Positions 26,761 through 35,141 of a stretch of 64,000 nt of DNA are shown here, piece after piece. The stretch is from NCBI RefSeq assembly GCF_041051975.1, contig NZ_CP163435.1, forward strand, positions 8,710,501-8,774,500, in the 5' to 3' direction. Position 1 is the stretch's first letter. Every line of letters starts with the position of its first letter. This DNA is from Streptomyces sp. R21 (GTDB lineage Bacteria > Actinomycetota > Actinomycetes > Streptomycetales > Streptomycetaceae). The notes under the pieces were generated by a model. It made no database searches and had not been told where the DNA came from. It was given only the letters and a program-made list of their open reading frames with translations. The position numbers and the translations under genes are program-made.

Positions 26761-27180
26761 TCAGCCCGCAGGGTGGGCGAGCTCCTTGAGACGCCGGCCG
26801 AGGAGGACGAACAGCAGGACGAGCCCGGCCGTGAGAAGGATGTGGCCAAGGCCGGCGGTCAACGAGACCCCCACAGGCACAGGACGACCGAGCACCGTCT
26901 GGCTGCCGTGGACGAACATCATGGCGACGGAGACGACGACGCCCGCGTTGTAGACCCAGAAGAACACGGTGAACAAGCTGCTCCCGGAGAGCTGGAACTG
27001 CTTGTCGAGTGCCAGGACGATGAGGAAGGCCAGCATGCCCAGCGCGAGCAAATGCGTGTGCATGAGTGCGAGCTGGGTTCGACCGTCGAAATCGTGGAGC
27101 TTGGTGAACTCCCGGTAGTACAGCCCGGACACCACTCCCAAGATCATGTAGATGTGTGCCGCGTGGTAGCACTTTCGCAT
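26761..27180 (-). CDS. DUF2871 membrane protein
   Basis: A 139-residue protein with four hydrophobic helices, matching DUF2871. The N-terminal YHAAHIYMILGVVSGLYYREFTK and histidine-containing LALMHTHLLALGMLAFLIVLAL are characteristic, and the conserved histidines suggest metal or haem contact. It lies between the cupin and DUF1772 genes, 47 bp after the former. Function is unknown; the family often sits with small redox genes. Confidence 0.85.
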   Translation of the reverse strand: MRKCYHAAHIYMILGVVSGLYYREFTKLHDFDGRTQLALMHTHLLALGMLAFLIVLALDKQFQLSGSSLFTVFFWVYNAGVVVSVAMMFVHGSQTVLGRPVPVGVSLTAGLGHILLTAGLVLLFVLLGRRLKELAHPAG

Positions 27181-27227
27181 TCCTGTGCTCTTTCAGTCGG
27201 TAGCAGGAGAAAGCCAGGGGCGGAGCC

Positions 27228-27722
27228 TCAGGGCCTGGTGTCGTTCCAGGTGGGGCTGGTCAGGAAGTAGGTGTCGTAGAGCTCCTGGACCGCCAGCAGG
27301 CTTTCCGGCGGCACCTTGCCGTAGGCGATACGTTCCAGGTGGCGGAAGTACTCGAAGCGCTGGACTCCGGGGGTGATGACGATGAGGATGTCGGCGTCGT
27401 GCCCTGGAGCGGCAGCGAAGGCGTGGGCGAGACCGGGCGGGACGATGACCAGGTCGCCCCGTTCGGCGGTGACGATCTGGTCGCCGGACAACAGCCGAGC
27501 GGTTCCGTCCAGCAGGTAGAACAGCTCGGCGGATTGGGAGTGGCGGTGTGGTTTGGCGCCGTCGGCGCCGTCGGTCAGCGTGACCCGCTGGGTGGACAAG
27601 GCGCCTCCGGTGGAGTCGCTGTCGGCCAGCAGCCGGATGGTCGTTGGTGCCTGGCCGATCACCTCGGCGTCGGCGGACCGGGTGATCACAGACGTGTCGA
27701 AGGCCGGGACGAAGAGCGACAT
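27228..27722 (-). CDS. cupin-domain protein
   Basis: A 164-residue single-domain cupin with metal ligands visible as PHRHSQSAELFYLLDG (two His, one Glu) and the second motif in GDLVIVPPGLAHAFAA (His). An N-terminal strand-rich region precedes it, and a short C-terminal helix follows. Comparable proteins are quercetinase- or dioxygenase-like or act as small sensors. It is the second gene of the four-gene operon, 20 bp after the DUF4267 gene. Confidence 0.87.
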   Translation of the reverse strand: MSLFVPAFDTSVITRSADAEVIGQAPTTIRLLADSDSTGGALSTQRVTLTDGADGAKPHRHSQSAELFYLLDGTARLLSGDQIVTAERGDLVIVPPGLAHAFAAAPGHDADILIVITPGVQRFEYFRHLERIAYGKVPPESLLAVQELYDTYFLTSPTWNDTRP

Positions 27723-27742
27723 GTGGATGACTCCTTAACCAT

Positions 27743-28135
27743 TCATCGGGAGGGGAGGGTTTCTCTGAGGACCAGAAGCCCGGTCGCGAGTACTACCGCC
27801 GCGGTAGCTCCGTGGATGCCGAAGGCGGCGACTGCCGACCCGTGGTGCGCCAAGATCGTGATCATGTCCCCGATCGGAGTGCCGGCCGCGACCAGGAGCA
27901 CCCAGCCGAGGGCGCGGCGGTGGCCGGTCACCAGCAGCACCAGGAGGACCAGACCGGAGACGAAATCGCGCACGCCCTTGAGGGTGAGGAAGCCGCCGCC
28001 GTCGCCTTGTGGCCAGTTCGGTAGCCCGAAGTCCGGGGCCGTGGTCGCAGGGGCGAGCACGTAGCTCACGCCGACGTACATGATGAACAGGGCGCCAAGA
28101 ACGGCGAGAACGGTGTTGACGGACTTCAAGGACAT
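27743..28135 (-). CDS. DUF4267 membrane protein
   Basis: A 130-residue membrane protein with about four helices (LAVLGALFIMYVGVSYVLAP, VSGLVLLVLLVTGHRRALG, VLLVAAGTPIGDMI, ATAAVVLATGLLVLRE). GLPNWPQGDGGGFLTLKGVRDF matches DUF4267. The ATG at 28135, with GGAAG just upstream, is preferred to an ATG 15 bp earlier. It is the first gene of the leftward operon and lies divergent from an AraC regulator, with the 20-bp tandem repeats between them. Confidence 0.85.
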   Translation of the reverse strand: MSLKSVNTVLAVLGALFIMYVGVSYVLAPATTAPDFGLPNWPQGDGGGFLTLKGVRDFVSGLVLLVLLVTGHRRALGWVLLVAAGTPIGDMITILAHHGSAVAAFGIHGATAAVVLATGLLVLRETLPSR

Positions 28136-28340
28136 GGCGCTTCCATTCATGGGGATGTCATCGCTGTACGGGCCGTGACGAAGTGGGTGTGGGCATCGCT
28201 GCGTTCGCTGCCGGTCGTGCAGGGCCGTCCGTCTCCGACGCTCTGCAAGCCGCCTTCGCCCGGTGCCCCGGTATCCGGCCCACCGCTGAACCTAGGGCCC
28301 ATGCGCCGAAGCGGATAAGGACACCCGGACGTCATGAAGG

Positions 28341-28440
28341 GGACCCTTCGCGCCACCGCGGAATCGTTCACGCCACGGGCGGACCGTTCACGTCACGAGG
28401 GGACCGTTCACGTCACGCAGGGGGCCAACTCACGCCATAT
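28341..28440. promoter_or_regulatory. 20-bp tandem direct repeats in divergent promoter region
   Basis: Two units are nearly identical: GGACCGTTCACGTCACGAGG (28381-28400) and 28401-28420, differing at two bases. A third (28361-28380, GAATCGTTCACGCCACGGGC) and degenerate flanking units at 28341-28360 and 28421-28440 keep the same 20-bp phase. Twenty base pairs is close to two helical turns, as expected for repeated binding of one protein on one face. The array ends 32 bp before the AraC gene. The rest of the 28151-28340 gap shows nothing distinct. Confidence 0.75.
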
Positions 28441-28472
28441 TTCAGGCTCATACTGGTAACGTCACCTGCCTT

Positions 28473-29510
28473 ATGCAGTCGCGTGTGAACGAAGGCACGA
28501 TCTCCGTCCACCTGGCCCGGTTCATCCTCGACTCGGTACGCCGTTCGGGAACGAGCCTGGGCAGGTTCGCCCGCCTGCCCGACCTCGACCCCGAGGTGTT
28601 GCGCGACGACCTGTCTCGGGTGTCGACCCCCACGGCGCTCGTCCTGTGGGAGCAACTCACGCTGACAGAGCCGGGATCGGCCATCGGTGCGCTGATCACC
28701 AGCCACGCCCCGATCGGCACCTTCGGCTTGTGGGACTACCTGGTCACCACTGGTGAGAACCTCATCGAAACCCTTAAGCGGGCCATCGCCTACCTGGAAT
28801 GCATCGGCGACCCCGCCAGGGAGAAAATCCAGACGATCGAGGACGGAAAGCACTTCACCATCCGCCATGGCACCGGCACATGGGCCCCCGATGTGGTCGA
28901 GGCGATCGACTTCTTCGCCTTGGCGATGTTCCTCACCAGAGCCAGGGCGGCCACTCGGCGCCCGATCGTCCCGCTCCGCGTCACCGTCTCCCACCGCCCG
29001 CCGCACGAGCACCGACAACTGGTCGAGTTCTTCGGCACCCGGAACATCGACTTCGACGCCCCCTTCAACTCCATCACCTTCCTCGACGACGACGTGCGCG
29101 CTCCCCTGCCCAAGGCGCAACCGGGCCTGGAGAAGATCCTCATGCGCCACGCCGACCTGACCCTGGCCAGGTCCAAAGTGGTCCTGCGGTGGCACGACAG
29201 ATTCCGCGCAACCCTGATCGCGGCCTTCCACGAGGACAACGCCTCGCTTGAACACGTGGCGCAGCGCCTGGCGATGAGCCCGCGCACCCTTCAGCGCCGC
29301 CTGGGCGAGCACGGCACCAACTGGCGCGAGGAGATCGAGGCGATACGCCAGGAACACACGATGGAGCTGCTGCGCACCACCGACCTGCCCCTGCAGTCGA
29401 TCGCCGTCCGCGTCGGCTACAGCGATGTCCGCGCACTGCGCCGGGCCGTGCGCCGCTGGGAGGGCCAGCCACCCCATGCCCTCCGGCAGGCAACGGGCCA
29501 CTCCAGGTGA
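28473..29510 (+). CDS. AraC-family regulator (OruR/ArgR type)
   Basis: A 345-residue regulator. An N-terminal arabinose-binding-like domain of the OruR type covers about residues 20-220. A C-terminal double helix-turn-helix (about 235-335) reads HEDNASLEHVAQRLAMSPRTLQRRL, then LPLQSIAVRVGYSDVRALRRAVRRWEGQPP. ATG 28473 is used. It is divergent from the DUF4267-cupin-DUF2871-DUF1772 operon and probably binds the 20-bp repeats just upstream, controlling itself and that operon. The inducer is unknown. Confidence 0.9.
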   Translation: MQSRVNEGTISVHLARFILDSVRRSGTSLGRFARLPDLDPEVLRDDLSRVSTPTALVLWEQLTLTEPGSAIGALITSHAPIGTFGLWDYLVTTGENLIETLKRAIAYLECIGDPAREKIQTIEDGKHFTIRHGTGTWAPDVVEAIDFFALAMFLTRARAATRRPIVPLRVTVSHRPPHEHRQLVEFFGTRNIDFDAPFNSITFLDDDVRAPLPKAQPGLEKILMRHADLTLARSKVVLRWHDRFRATLIAAFHEDNASLEHVAQRLAMSPRTLQRRLGEHGTNWREEIEAIRQEHTMELLRTTDLPLQSIAVRVGYSDVRALRRAVRRWEGQPPHALRQATGHSR

Positions 29511-29582
29511 GGGGCCGTCACTGAGCCGGGCTTTCGACGAGCGGGAAGGACCGTACCCGCTCCGCCGCCCCGGTCCGGCCGC

Positions 29583-30431
29583 TCAGACGTCGCGGCGTCG
29601 GACGAGCATCACGGCGAGTGTCAGCGTGATCAGTGGCCAGAGTGCGTAGACGAGCCAGGAGCCGGAAACGGTGGGCATGAAGGCAAGGGAGTCCGGTGTG
29701 GGCCCCCAGTTCTGGACCAGCCGCTTCCAGGCGGCCATCAGCGTGCTGTGGTTGACGGTGGCGGACCATCGGGTGCTCGTCGAGAAGAGCGTGGGCAGGA
29801 TCAGCAGGACGAAGGTGCTCGCGATCATGGTGGCGGCGCCGTGGCGGAGCAGGAAGCCGAGGCCGAGACCGACGAGCGCGCAGAGGGGGGCCAGGAGGGC
29901 GGAGGCCACCAGTGCCCGCAGCACTCCGGGGTGGGTGAGCGGAACTCCTGCGTGTTCTGCGTTGAGGATGGCCTGGGCGGTCAGGAAGGAGCCGAGGGAG
30001 ATGACCGTTCCCACGGCGGCCCACAGCCCGGCGGTGGTAGCGGCCTTGGCCAGTACCACGGCACCGCGCGCGGGGACGGCGACCGTGGTGGTGCGGATCA
30101 TGCCGTTGCTGTACTCGCTCACCGCGCCCAGGGCGCCGATCGCGCCGGCGACGAGCATGAGCGTCATGTAGCCGGTCGCGGGGAAGGCGGTGAAGGGCTG
30201 GAAGACAGGGGGCTCCTGGCCGCTGCGGCCGGGGGCAGCGAGGTTGTTGTTCGCGATCGCCGCCACGGCGGCGGAGCCGATGACGAACAGGCTGATCAGA
30301 GCGATGGTCCACCAGGTGGAACGCAGTGAGCGCATTTTGATCCACTCGGAGCGGATCAGATCGGCGAAGCGGGGAGGGGGCCCGGGTCGGGCGGACGAAG
30401 GGGTCACTGTGCGGTGGCTAAGGGTGGTCAT
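29583..30431 (-). CDS. ABC-2 type transporter permease
   Basis: A 282-residue membrane subunit with six predicted helices. Examples are WWTIALISLFVIGSAAVAAIA, GYMTLMLVAGAIGALGAVSEY and PLCALVGLGLGFLLRHGAATMI. The N-terminal RSEWIKMRSLRSTWW is typical of actinobacterial ABC-2 permeases. YSNGMIRTTTVAVPARGAVVLAK is the conserved coupling region. Its start overlaps the ATPase stop by 4 bp. It pairs with the ATPase and is divergent from the first kinase/regulator pair. Confidence 0.9.
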   Translation of the reverse strand: MTTLSHRTVTPSSARPGPPPRFADLIRSEWIKMRSLRSTWWTIALISLFVIGSAAVAAIANNNLAAPGRSGQEPPVFQPFTAFPATGYMTLMLVAGAIGALGAVSEYSNGMIRTTTVAVPARGAVVLAKAATTAGLWAAVGTVISLGSFLTAQAILNAEHAGVPLTHPGVLRALVASALLAPLCALVGLGLGFLLRHGAATMIASTFVLLILPTLFSTSTRWSATVNHSTLMAAWKRLVQNWGPTPDSLAFMPTVSGSWLVYALWPLITLTLAVMLVRRRDV

Positions 30432-31348
30432 GAGGTGATTCCTGCCGTGTATTCGACGCTGTCGGCGGTGAGTTCCATGAAAGCGGCCTCCAACGAAGCT
30501 GTACGGGTGGCTAGTTCGGTCAGCAGGATCCGGTTGTCGAGGGCGATGGTGGCGACGCGGTCCGCGGACAGCCCGGTCACCGTGAGTTTCTCGGTGCCTG
30601 CGGAGCCCTCGGGCGCGACTGCCGCGCCCGCGGCGGTCAGGAGTCCGGACAACTCGGCGGCCTGTGGCGTGCCCACCACCACCGTGCCCCGGGTGCCGCG
30701 GGCGGCGAAGTCCCGTACCGGTTCGGCGGCGATGAGCCGGCCCCGGCCGATGACGACCAGGTCGTCAGCGGTGTTCTCCATCTCCGACATCAGGTGGCTG
30801 GAGAGGAAGACGGTGCGGCCCTCGGCGGCCAGGCGGCGAAAGAGGCGGCGCATCCAGAGCACGCCCTCCGGATCCATGCCGTTGACGGGCTCGTCGAACA
30901 TGAGCACCGGCGGGTCGCCCAGCAGGGCGGTGGCCACGCCGAGACGTTGCTTCATACCTAGGGAGAACCCGCCGACGCGGCGGCCGGCGGCGTCGGCGAG
31001 CCCCACCTCCTCCAGTACCTCGTCCGCTCGGCGCAGCGGGATTCCGTTGCCGGCGGCGAGGGCGCAGAGGTGGGACCTGGCGCTGCGTCCGCCGTGCACC
31101 TGATGGGCGTCCAGGAGGGCGCCCACGTGGTGCAGTCCGCGTGCGTGGCTGCGGAAGGGGACGCCGCTGACGGTGGCCGTGCCGCCGGAAGGTGCGTCCA
31201 GGCCGAGGATCATGCGCAGGGTGGTGGTCTTGCCCGCTCCGTTGGGGCCGAGGAATCCGGTGACCCGGCCCGGTCGCACGGTGAAGGTCAGCTGGTCGAC
31301 GGCTGCCTTGCTGCCGTAGCGCTTGGTGAGTTCGTTGACTTCGATCAC
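30428..31348 (-). CDS. ABC transporter ATP-binding protein (DrrA/NatA type)
   Basis: A 306-residue ATPase. Walker A is GPNGAGKTT (about residues 35-43), the signature FSLGMKQRLGVA (near 133) and Walker B PPVLMFDEPVNGMDP, with a switch His in LSSHLMSEMENTAD. The C-terminal extension is typical of drug or bacitracin ABC-2 exporters. It lies divergent from the two-component genes at 31.6-33.4 kb, the usual arrangement for kinase-controlled self-resistance or envelope-stress exporters. The substrate is unknown. Confidence 0.92.
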   Translation of the reverse strand: MIEVNELTKRYGSKAAVDQLTFTVRPGRVTGFLGPNGAGKTTTLRMILGLDAPSGGTATVSGVPFRSHARGLHHVGALLDAHQVHGGRSARSHLCALAAGNGIPLRRADEVLEEVGLADAAGRRVGGFSLGMKQRLGVATALLGDPPVLMFDEPVNGMDPEGVLWMRRLFRRLAAEGRTVFLSSHLMSEMENTADDLVVIGRGRLIAAEPVRDFAARGTRGTVVVGTPQAAELSGLLTAAGAAVAPEGSAGTEKLTVTGLSADRVATIALDNRILLTELATRTASLEAAFMELTADSVEYTAGITS

Positions 31349-31415
31349 GAGGACAACACTCCGTCAGGGGCTGCGTCCTGGCATCGGACCGGGGATGGCA
31401 GTCCGGTTGCCCGCT

Positions 31416-31445
31416 CCATCCCCCGGATGTAGGTCCGGGGGATGG
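31416..31445. promoter_or_regulatory. 12-bp-arm palindrome, candidate response-regulator site
   Basis: CCATCCCCCGGA (31416-31427) and TCCGGGGGATGG (31434-31445) form a perfect inverted repeat around TGTAGG. It lies in the gap between the ABC exporter and the kinase gene. It contains CCCCCGGATGTA (31420-31431), which recurs on the minus strand upstream of the second ABC module at 35090-35101. NarL-type regulators bind such repeats. Confidence 0.55.
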
Positions 31446-31574
31446 TGACCGCCTGTCGCGGGGTGGCTAATCTCTCGGGGTGAACACCAGATCGAATGTC
31501 TGCTCGTGCCCCTACGGATCGGATCGTCACCGCACGTCAGAGCAGGCGCACACGTGATGAGAAGGAGAGCCTCA

Positions 31575-32759
31575 GTGTGGGCCGGTGGCTTCCTGTACGT
31601 CCTGGTGCACGGGCTGTTGGTGGGGGCCGCCACGCAGACGTCGGGGACGGTACGCGCGGTGGGCTCCCTGCTGGCCCTGGGCCTGCTCGTCGAAGTGGTG
31701 CGACGCGCGCCCGTGGCGGCACTGACGCTGGTGCTGTCGGGAGTCACCTTCATGATCGCGGGCGACCCGAGTCCCACCGGGATACGGTCGTCGATTGCCT
31801 ACCAGGGGCAGTTCCTCGCCTACCTGGCGGGCGACTTCGTCCTCGCACGCATCGTGGCCACCCGCCCGCAGCGGACCGCGATCGCCGCCGCGACCGTCAC
31901 AGGCGTCGTGCCACTGCTGATGGCGGGTGCCTTTTCCGGCGGCAACAGCATGATCGTCAACGTGTTGATCACGCTGCTGGCGCTGGTCGCCTCGTGTGCG
32001 GCCGGTCTGCTGGTCCGCGAGCGGCGTGAGCATGCGGTGGCCCTGCGGGCGCAGGAGGTGACCGAGGCCGTCACCGCGGAACGGCTTCGGATAGCACGGG
32101 AGTTGCATGACATGGTCGCGCACAGCATCGGCATCATCGCCATCCAGGCAGGCGCGGGCAGCAGGGTGATCCGCACCCAGCCCGTGAAGGCGCAGGAAGC
32201 GCTGCAGGCCATCGAGGACACCAGCAGGGAAGCACTCTCCGGGCTCCGGCGCACCCTGGTCTCGCTCCGCCGGGCGGACCCGGAGGCGGCGACCCCACGG
32301 ACGTCACCGCTCCCGCCGGCACCGGGGCTCGCCGATGTGGAGCGGCTGGCGGCGAGCACTGCCGCCGCCGGCGTCCACGTCGACGTTCGCCGCACCGGTG
32401 AGTCGCGCCCGCTGCCGCCCGACATCGACCTGTCCGCCTACCGCATCGTGCAGGAGGCACTCACCAACGTGGTCCGGCACGCCGGCACCGGGCACTGCCA
32501 AGTGACCATCGGACACGAGCATGGCGAACTGTCCGTCGAAGTCGTCGATGACGGACTTGGCCCAGGGGACGAACCAGGCTCCCGTCCCGGCGGCCCTGGC
32601 TCGCATTCCGGCCACGGATTCGGCCTAGTGGGCATGCGGGAGAGGGTCGCCCTGCTCAACGGCCGCTTCAGTGCCGGCCCCGGCCACAACGGCGGCTTCC
32701 GGGTCTCGGCCCGACTGCCACTGCCGGAAACCACCTCAGTTGTGCTGGAGAGCCGATGA
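31575..32759 (+). CDS. NarL-type sensor histidine kinase
   Basis: A 394-residue kinase with N-terminal transmembrane helices (about residues 5-150) and HisKA_3 box RIARELHDMVAHSIGIIAIQAG near residue 180. The ATPase domain shows AYRIVQEALTNVVRHAG, then VDDGLGPGDE and GHGFGLVGMRERVALL. GTG 31575 has AAGGAG seven bases upstream; an in-frame ATG at 31557 is an alternative. It overlaps the response regulator by 4 bp. Together they probably control the divergent ABC exporter. Confidence 0.9.
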   Translation: MWAGGFLYVLVHGLLVGAATQTSGTVRAVGSLLALGLLVEVVRRAPVAALTLVLSGVTFMIAGDPSPTGIRSSIAYQGQFLAYLAGDFVLARIVATRPQRTAIAAATVTGVVPLLMAGAFSGGNSMIVNVLITLLALVASCAAGLLVRERREHAVALRAQEVTEAVTAERLRIARELHDMVAHSIGIIAIQAGAGSRVIRTQPVKAQEALQAIEDTSREALSGLRRTLVSLRRADPEAATPRTSPLPPAPGLADVERLAASTAAAGVHVDVRRTGESRPLPPDIDLSAYRIVQEALTNVVRHAGTGHCQVTIGHEHGELSVEVVDDGLGPGDEPGSRPGGPGSHSGHGFGLVGMRERVALLNGRFSAGPGHNGGFRVSARLPLPETTSVVLESR

Positions 32760-33418
32760 CCGTACGTGTAGTGCTCGCCGACGATCAGCCGCTGGTGAGG
32801 TCCGGCCTGCGCATGATCATGAGCGAGTACCCGGAGCTGGAGGTCGTCGGTGAGGCCGCGACAGGTGCCGAAGCGGTCCAACGCGTCGCGGAAGCCGGGC
32901 CGGACGTCGTGGTGATGGACATCCGGATGCCCGGCATGGACGGCATCGAGGCGACCCGCCTGATCACCGACGGCACGACCGGGACCCGAGTCCTGGTCCT
33001 GACCACCTTCGACGAGGACGACCACGTCTACGCCGCGCTGCGCGCAGGTGCCAGCGGCTTCATGGTCAAGGACATGGCACTGGATGACATCGTCGCGGCG
33101 ATCCGCGTGGTCGCGGCGGGGGACTCGCTGCTCGCACCGGGGGTGACACGGCGTCTGATCGCGGACTTCGTCGAACTCCGCGAAGGCATTCCGCGGCGCC
33201 CCCTGCGGCCGGTCGAGGGCATCACCGAGCGCGAGCAGGAGGTACTCACTCTGATCGGACAGGGCCGGTCGAACACCGAGATCGCGGAAGACCTGTTCAT
33301 CACGGTGGCCACCGCCAAGTCCCATGTGTCGCGGCTGTTCACCAAGCTCGGCGCCCGGGACCGGGTCCAGCTCGTGATCACGGCGTACGAGTGGGGACTC
33401 GTCGCTCCGCCGCACTGA
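32756..33418 (+). CDS. NarL/LuxR-type response regulator
   Basis: A 220-residue regulator. The receiver domain has ADDQP, phospho-acceptor Asp in VVVMDIRMPGMDG (about residue 54), Thr in LTTFDEDDHVY and Lys in GFMVKDMA. A C-terminal LuxR helix-turn-helix (about 150-210) reads ITEREQEVLTLIGQGRSNTEIAEDLFITVATAKSHVSRLFTKL. It is coupled to the kinase by ATGA overlap and ends 5 bp from the stop of the oppositely oriented second regulator. Confidence 0.93.
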   Translation: MTVRVVLADDQPLVRSGLRMIMSEYPELEVVGEAATGAEAVQRVAEAGPDVVVMDIRMPGMDGIEATRLITDGTTGTRVLVLTTFDEDDHVYAALRAGASGFMVKDMALDDIVAAIRVVAAGDSLLAPGVTRRLIADFVELREGIPRRPLRPVEGITEREQEVLTLIGQGRSNTEIAEDLFITVATAKSHVSRLFTKLGARDRVQLVITAYEWGLVAPPH

Positions 33419-33423
33419 GCACG

Positions 33424-34152
33424 TCACGCGGGGCTGACGGTTTCCTCGGCGTCACCCGGGGAAACGAGTCCCGTCTCGTAGGCGAGGACGACGGCCTGGG
33501 CGCGGTCGCGCAGGCTCAGCTTGGAGAAGATCCGGGCGACGTGGGTCTTCACCGTCGCCTCGCTCAGTGTCAGTTGCCGGGCCAGTTCGGTGTTGGACAG
33601 GCCCCGGCCCATCCACGTCAGCACCTCTCGTTCGCGCGGTGTCAGTGCCGCCAGGTCCCGGTGGACCGCCGGGGCCGCCGGTCCCGGGCCGGAGACCGAC
33701 CCCGGCGTCGGGGGGTCGGCGGCGAAGCGCTCCACGAGACGCCGGGTGATCGCGGGGGCGAGGAGGGCGTCGCCGGTGTCGACCAGGCGTACGGCGGCGG
33801 CCAGGTGTGCGGGGGTGACGTCCTTGAGGAGGAAGCCGCTGGCTCCGGCGGCGAGGGCGGCGTAGACGTACTTGTCGAGGTCGAAGGTGGTCAGCATGAT
33901 CACCCGGCAGTCCGGGGCCTGGGCGAGGATGCGGCGGGTGGCTTCCAGGCCGTCCATGTTGGGCATGCGGATGTCCATCAGCACGACGTCGGGCCGCAGT
34001 TCCCGCACTGCGGTGATGGCCTCGATGCCGTCGGAGGCTTCGCCCACGACGTCGATGCCGCGGGCGGTGAGGATCATGCGGAAGCCGGTGCGCAGCAGTT
34101 CTTGGTCGTCGGCGATCACTACGCGAGGGGCGGGTGCGTCGGGGGTGGTCAC
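33424..34152 (-). CDS. NarL/LuxR-type response regulator
   Basis: A 242-residue regulator of the same family as its convergent neighbour. It has receiver ADDQELLRTG, phospho-acceptor in VVLMDIRMPNMDG, LTTFDLDKYVY and FLLKDVTP. A longer proline/glycine-rich linker (TPGSVSGPGPAAPAVH) leads to the LuxR-type DNA-binding domain LTPREREVLTWMGRGLSNTELARQ. Its start overlaps the stop of its kinase gene by 4 bp. It likely controls the FtsX-type transporter at 35.1-38.2 kb. Confidence 0.93.
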   Translation of the reverse strand: MTTPDAPAPRVVIADDQELLRTGFRMILTARGIDVVGEASDGIEAITAVRELRPDVVLMDIRMPNMDGLEATRRILAQAPDCRVIMLTTFDLDKYVYAALAAGASGFLLKDVTPAHLAAAVRLVDTGDALLAPAITRRLVERFAADPPTPGSVSGPGPAAPAVHRDLAALTPREREVLTWMGRGLSNTELARQLTLSEATVKTHVARIFSKLSLRDRAQAVVLAYETGLVSPGDAEETVSPA

Positions 34153-34988
34153 GGGCGGTCCAGGGGGATGCGGGCGCGGACGCGGTAGCCGCCGCCGAGG
34201 CGGCGGCGTGCGTCGAGGTCGCCGCCGTAGACGGAGACCCGCTCGTGCAGGCCGAGCAGCCCGCGTCCGGTGCCGTCTGCCTTTTCCCAGGCCCGTTCCG
34301 TCGGGGCGGGCATGGTGCCCGACAGGACGCTCGGCCCGCTGTTGAGCACTTCGACCCGTAGGTGGTTGTCCGCGTAGCGCACCGTCACTTCAGCTTTCGC
34401 CCCGTCTCCGTGTTTGAGCGCATTGGTCAGGCTCTCCTGGATGATCCGGTAGGCGGTGACGTCGATCCCGGTCGGGAGTGGGCGAGGTTCGCCCGATACC
34501 CGCATCTCGACGGGCAGGCCGGCGAAGGCGATCTTGTCGATGAGCGGACCGAGCCGGCTGAGGCTCGGTTGCGGCGACAGGTCCACGTCGTAGGGTTCGT
34601 CCTCGCCGTTCTGCGCGGGGGCGAGCAAGCCGAGCAGGTGCCGCAGCTCGGTCATCGTGTTCCGACCGGCGGTTTCCACGGCACTCATCGCGGCCGCGGC
34701 TTCCTCGGGCAGGGTGGTCAGTACTTCGCGGGCGGCACCGGCCTGGACCACCATGACGCTGACGTTGTGGCTGACGATGTCGTGCAACTCCGAGGCGATC
34801 CTTGCCCGTTCGGCATCGACCGCAGCCCGTGTCGCGCTCTCGCGCTCACGTTCCAGCAGCCAGCCGCGCTCCTCGATGGCCGTGCGGTGGCGGCGTCGCG
34901 CCCGCGCCGCTGCCCCAGCGAGCCATCCGGCGGCGCCAACTGTCACAGCAAGCGCGATGATCAGCAAGGTCGTCCACGATTCCCCCAT
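34149..34988 (-). CDS. NarL-type sensor histidine kinase, short
   Basis: A 279-residue kinase with just one N-terminal transmembrane helix (TLLIIALAVTVGAAGWLAGAAA) and a cytoplasmic coiled stretch. The HisKA_3 box is ERARIASELHDIVSHNVSVMVVQAG. The ATPase domain has AYRIIQESLTNALKHG, a G1 box replaced by the diverged VEVLNSGPS, and GRGLLGLHERVSVYGG. Lack of a sensory domain fits intramembrane-sensing kinases that read the state of a partner ABC transporter. The ATG at 34988 is used; the frame is open far upstream but overlaps the divergent ABC gene there. Confidence 0.88.
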   Translation of the reverse strand: MGESWTTLLIIALAVTVGAAGWLAGAAARARRRHRTAIEERGWLLERERESATRAAVDAERARIASELHDIVSHNVSVMVVQAGAAREVLTTLPEEAAAAMSAVETAGRNTMTELRHLLGLLAPAQNGEDEPYDVDLSPQPSLSRLGPLIDKIAFAGLPVEMRVSGEPRPLPTGIDVTAYRIIQESLTNALKHGDGAKAEVTVRYADNHLRVEVLNSGPSVLSGTMPAPTERAWEKADGTGRGLLGLHERVSVYGGDLDARRRLGGGYRVRARIPLDRP

Positions 34989-35045
34989 GTGGTCATCTTC
35001 CCAGGGGTGCGGCGGCACAGTGCACCGGCCTCCCGGACGCGGTCT

Positions 35046-35102
35046 CGTACATCCCCGCGTACATCCCCAGGATGACCTGCGCATACGGATACATCCGGGG
35101 GG
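35046..35102. promoter_or_regulatory. repeated CGTACATCCCC elements upstream of ABC module
   Basis: CGTACATCCCC occurs at 35046-35056 and again at 35058-35068, 12 bp apart. TACATCCGGGGGG follows at 35090-35102. The last one, read on the minus strand, contains CCCCCGGATGTA, shared with the palindrome at 31416-31445. All sit in the 153-bp gap between the divergent kinase and ABC genes, a natural place for response-regulator sites. Confidence 0.5.
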
Positions 35103-35141
35103 CGACGCACCATGATCGTCGCCGGGCCTAGGTTTCGGGGC

